Shown piece after piece: positions 5,959 to 6,229 of a stretch of 6,229 nt of DNA. The stretch is taken from positions 1 to 6,229 of the forward strand of contig CABSMD010000160.1 of NCBI GenBank assembly GCA_902478725.1, read 5' to 3'. The first letter of the stretch is position 1; each line of letters starts with the position of its first letter. The notes beneath the pieces are model-generated. The model worked only from the letters and a program-made list of their open reading frames with translations. It was not told where the DNA came from and did not search any database. Both the position numbers and the translations under genes were made by a program. Origin of the DNA: an uncultured Clostridia bacterium. GTDB taxonomy: Bacteria > Bacillota > Clostridia > HGM11514.

Positions 5959-5977
5959 TGAACAATGTTTGAACAAT
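5959..5977. promoter_or_regulatory. Tandem repeat with 11-bp period, candidate response-regulator site
   Basis: TGAACAAT occurs at 5959-5966 and 5970-5977. On the minus strand this reads ATTGT, six bases, ATTGT. Direct pentamer repeats 11 bp apart are the typical site format of OmpR/PhoB-type response regulators. They lie 25 bp upstream of the TACAAT hexamer of the small peptide gene, and about 70 bp upstream of the nagB -10 on the other strand. No regulator gene is in view, so this stays a candidate. Confidence 0.35.
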
Positions 5978-5992
5978 TTTGGAAAATCCAAA
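5978..5992. promoter_or_regulatory. Palindrome TTTGGA-AAA-TCCAAA, candidate operator
   Basis: A perfect 6-bp inverted repeat around AAA lies directly beside the tandem repeats, in the spacer between the peptide gene and nagB. It has the size of a dimeric repressor half-site pair, but I cannot match it to a known amino-sugar regulator, and it may be chance in AT-rich DNA. Confidence 0.25.
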
Positions 5993-6045
5993 TATATTTT
6001 ATCTTAATTATGAAAATAGATGAAGAAATCCGTCTGCCAATCATA

Positions 6046-6051
6046 TATAAT
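6046..6051 (+). promoter_or_regulatory. Probable -10 element of nagB promoter
   Basis: A perfect TATAAT lies 30 bp before the nagB start codon. No TTGACA-like hexamer is found 16-18 bp upstream (that position is purine-rich), and no extended -10 TG is present, so the promoter may depend on an activator. Confidence 0.5.
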
Positions 6052-6081
6052 AATAGAAAAAAGAAAGGACGATGTGTAGAA

Positions 6082-6229
6082 ATGAAACTTGAGGTATTTG
6101 AAAATTATGAGGAAATGAGCCGGTATGCCGCCGATGTGTTGCAGAGGCAGATCAGTGAAAAGCCGGACAGTGTTTTGGGGTTGCCGACAGGTTCAACTCC
6201 GCTGGGGATGTATCGGGAGCTGGCCAAAC
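6082..6229 (+). CDS. nagB: Glucosamine-6-phosphate deaminase, N-terminal part (cut by window edge)
   Basis: The enzyme converts glucosamine-6-phosphate to fructose-6-phosphate and ammonia in the cytosol, linking amino-sugar (GlcNAc, peptidoglycan, chitin) use to glycolysis. Only 49 codons are present, reading MKLEVFENYEEMSRYAADV, then SVLGLPTGSTPLGMYREL. The LGLPTGSTPLGMY block (residues 32-44) is the phosphate-binding signature of the NagB family and sits at the expected distance from the start. AAAGGA (6064-6069) lies 12 nt before ATG 6082, a slightly long spacing. No in-frame alternative start exists just upstream, and ATG 6072 is out of frame. The related 6-phosphogluconolactonases share the fold but not this exact block, so the call is firm despite truncation. 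Confidence 0.93.
   Translation, partial: MKLEVFENYEEMSRYAADVLQRQISEKPDSVLGLPTGSTPLGMYRELAK

Overview
The window looks like a chromosomal segment of a low-to-mid GC Gram-positive anaerobe, most likely a Clostridia member (Oscillospirales/Ruminococcaceae-like). The reasons are strong AGGAGG-type ribosome binding sites, sigma-A type promoters with 17-bp spacers, a clostridial-style class I cyclic-di-GMP riboswitch, and a monotopic polyprenyl-phosphate sugar transferase of Gram-positive exopolysaccharide type. The genus is inference; nothing here fixes it.

Left part (1-4110, minus strand): a surface-glycan operon is read right to left. It has its own promoter (4079-4107), then an initiating undecaprenyl-phosphate sugar-1-phosphate transferase (2679-4046), then two GT-B glycosyltransferases (1451-2659 and 267-1454). 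The last two are translationally coupled through an ATGA overlap. Immediately downstream on the same strand is a second transcription unit. It has a near-consensus promoter (219-247), a class I c-di-GMP (GEMM-I) aptamer (128-197), an overlapping intrinsic terminator (98-132), and the first 20 codons of a gene that leaves the window at position 1. The layout implies that c-di-GMP controls a gene next to a polysaccharide operon, as is common for the motile-to-sessile switch.

Middle (4108-5510, plus strand): divergent from the glycan operon is a single FAD-dependent oxidoreductase gene (4215-5471) with a clear promoter and ribosome binding site. A strong GC hairpin follows it. A 7-bp inverted repeat overlaps its -35 element and is a candidate operator.

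Right part (5511-6229): an AT-rich, hairpin- and repeat-dense intergenic stretch (5545-5690) precedes a short minus-strand gene (5716-5907) for a 63-residue exported peptide with a perfect Shine-Dalgarno sequence. Divergent from it, and cut by the right edge, is the start of nagB (glucosamine-6-phosphate deaminase). The spacer between them carries two ATTGT repeats one helical turn apart and a small palindrome, both candidate regulator sites.

The two items most worth follow-up are the c-di-GMP riboswitch, whose regulated gene lies mostly outside the window, and the unrecognised secreted mini-protein. I see no CRISPR array, tRNA, rRNA or complete mobile element.
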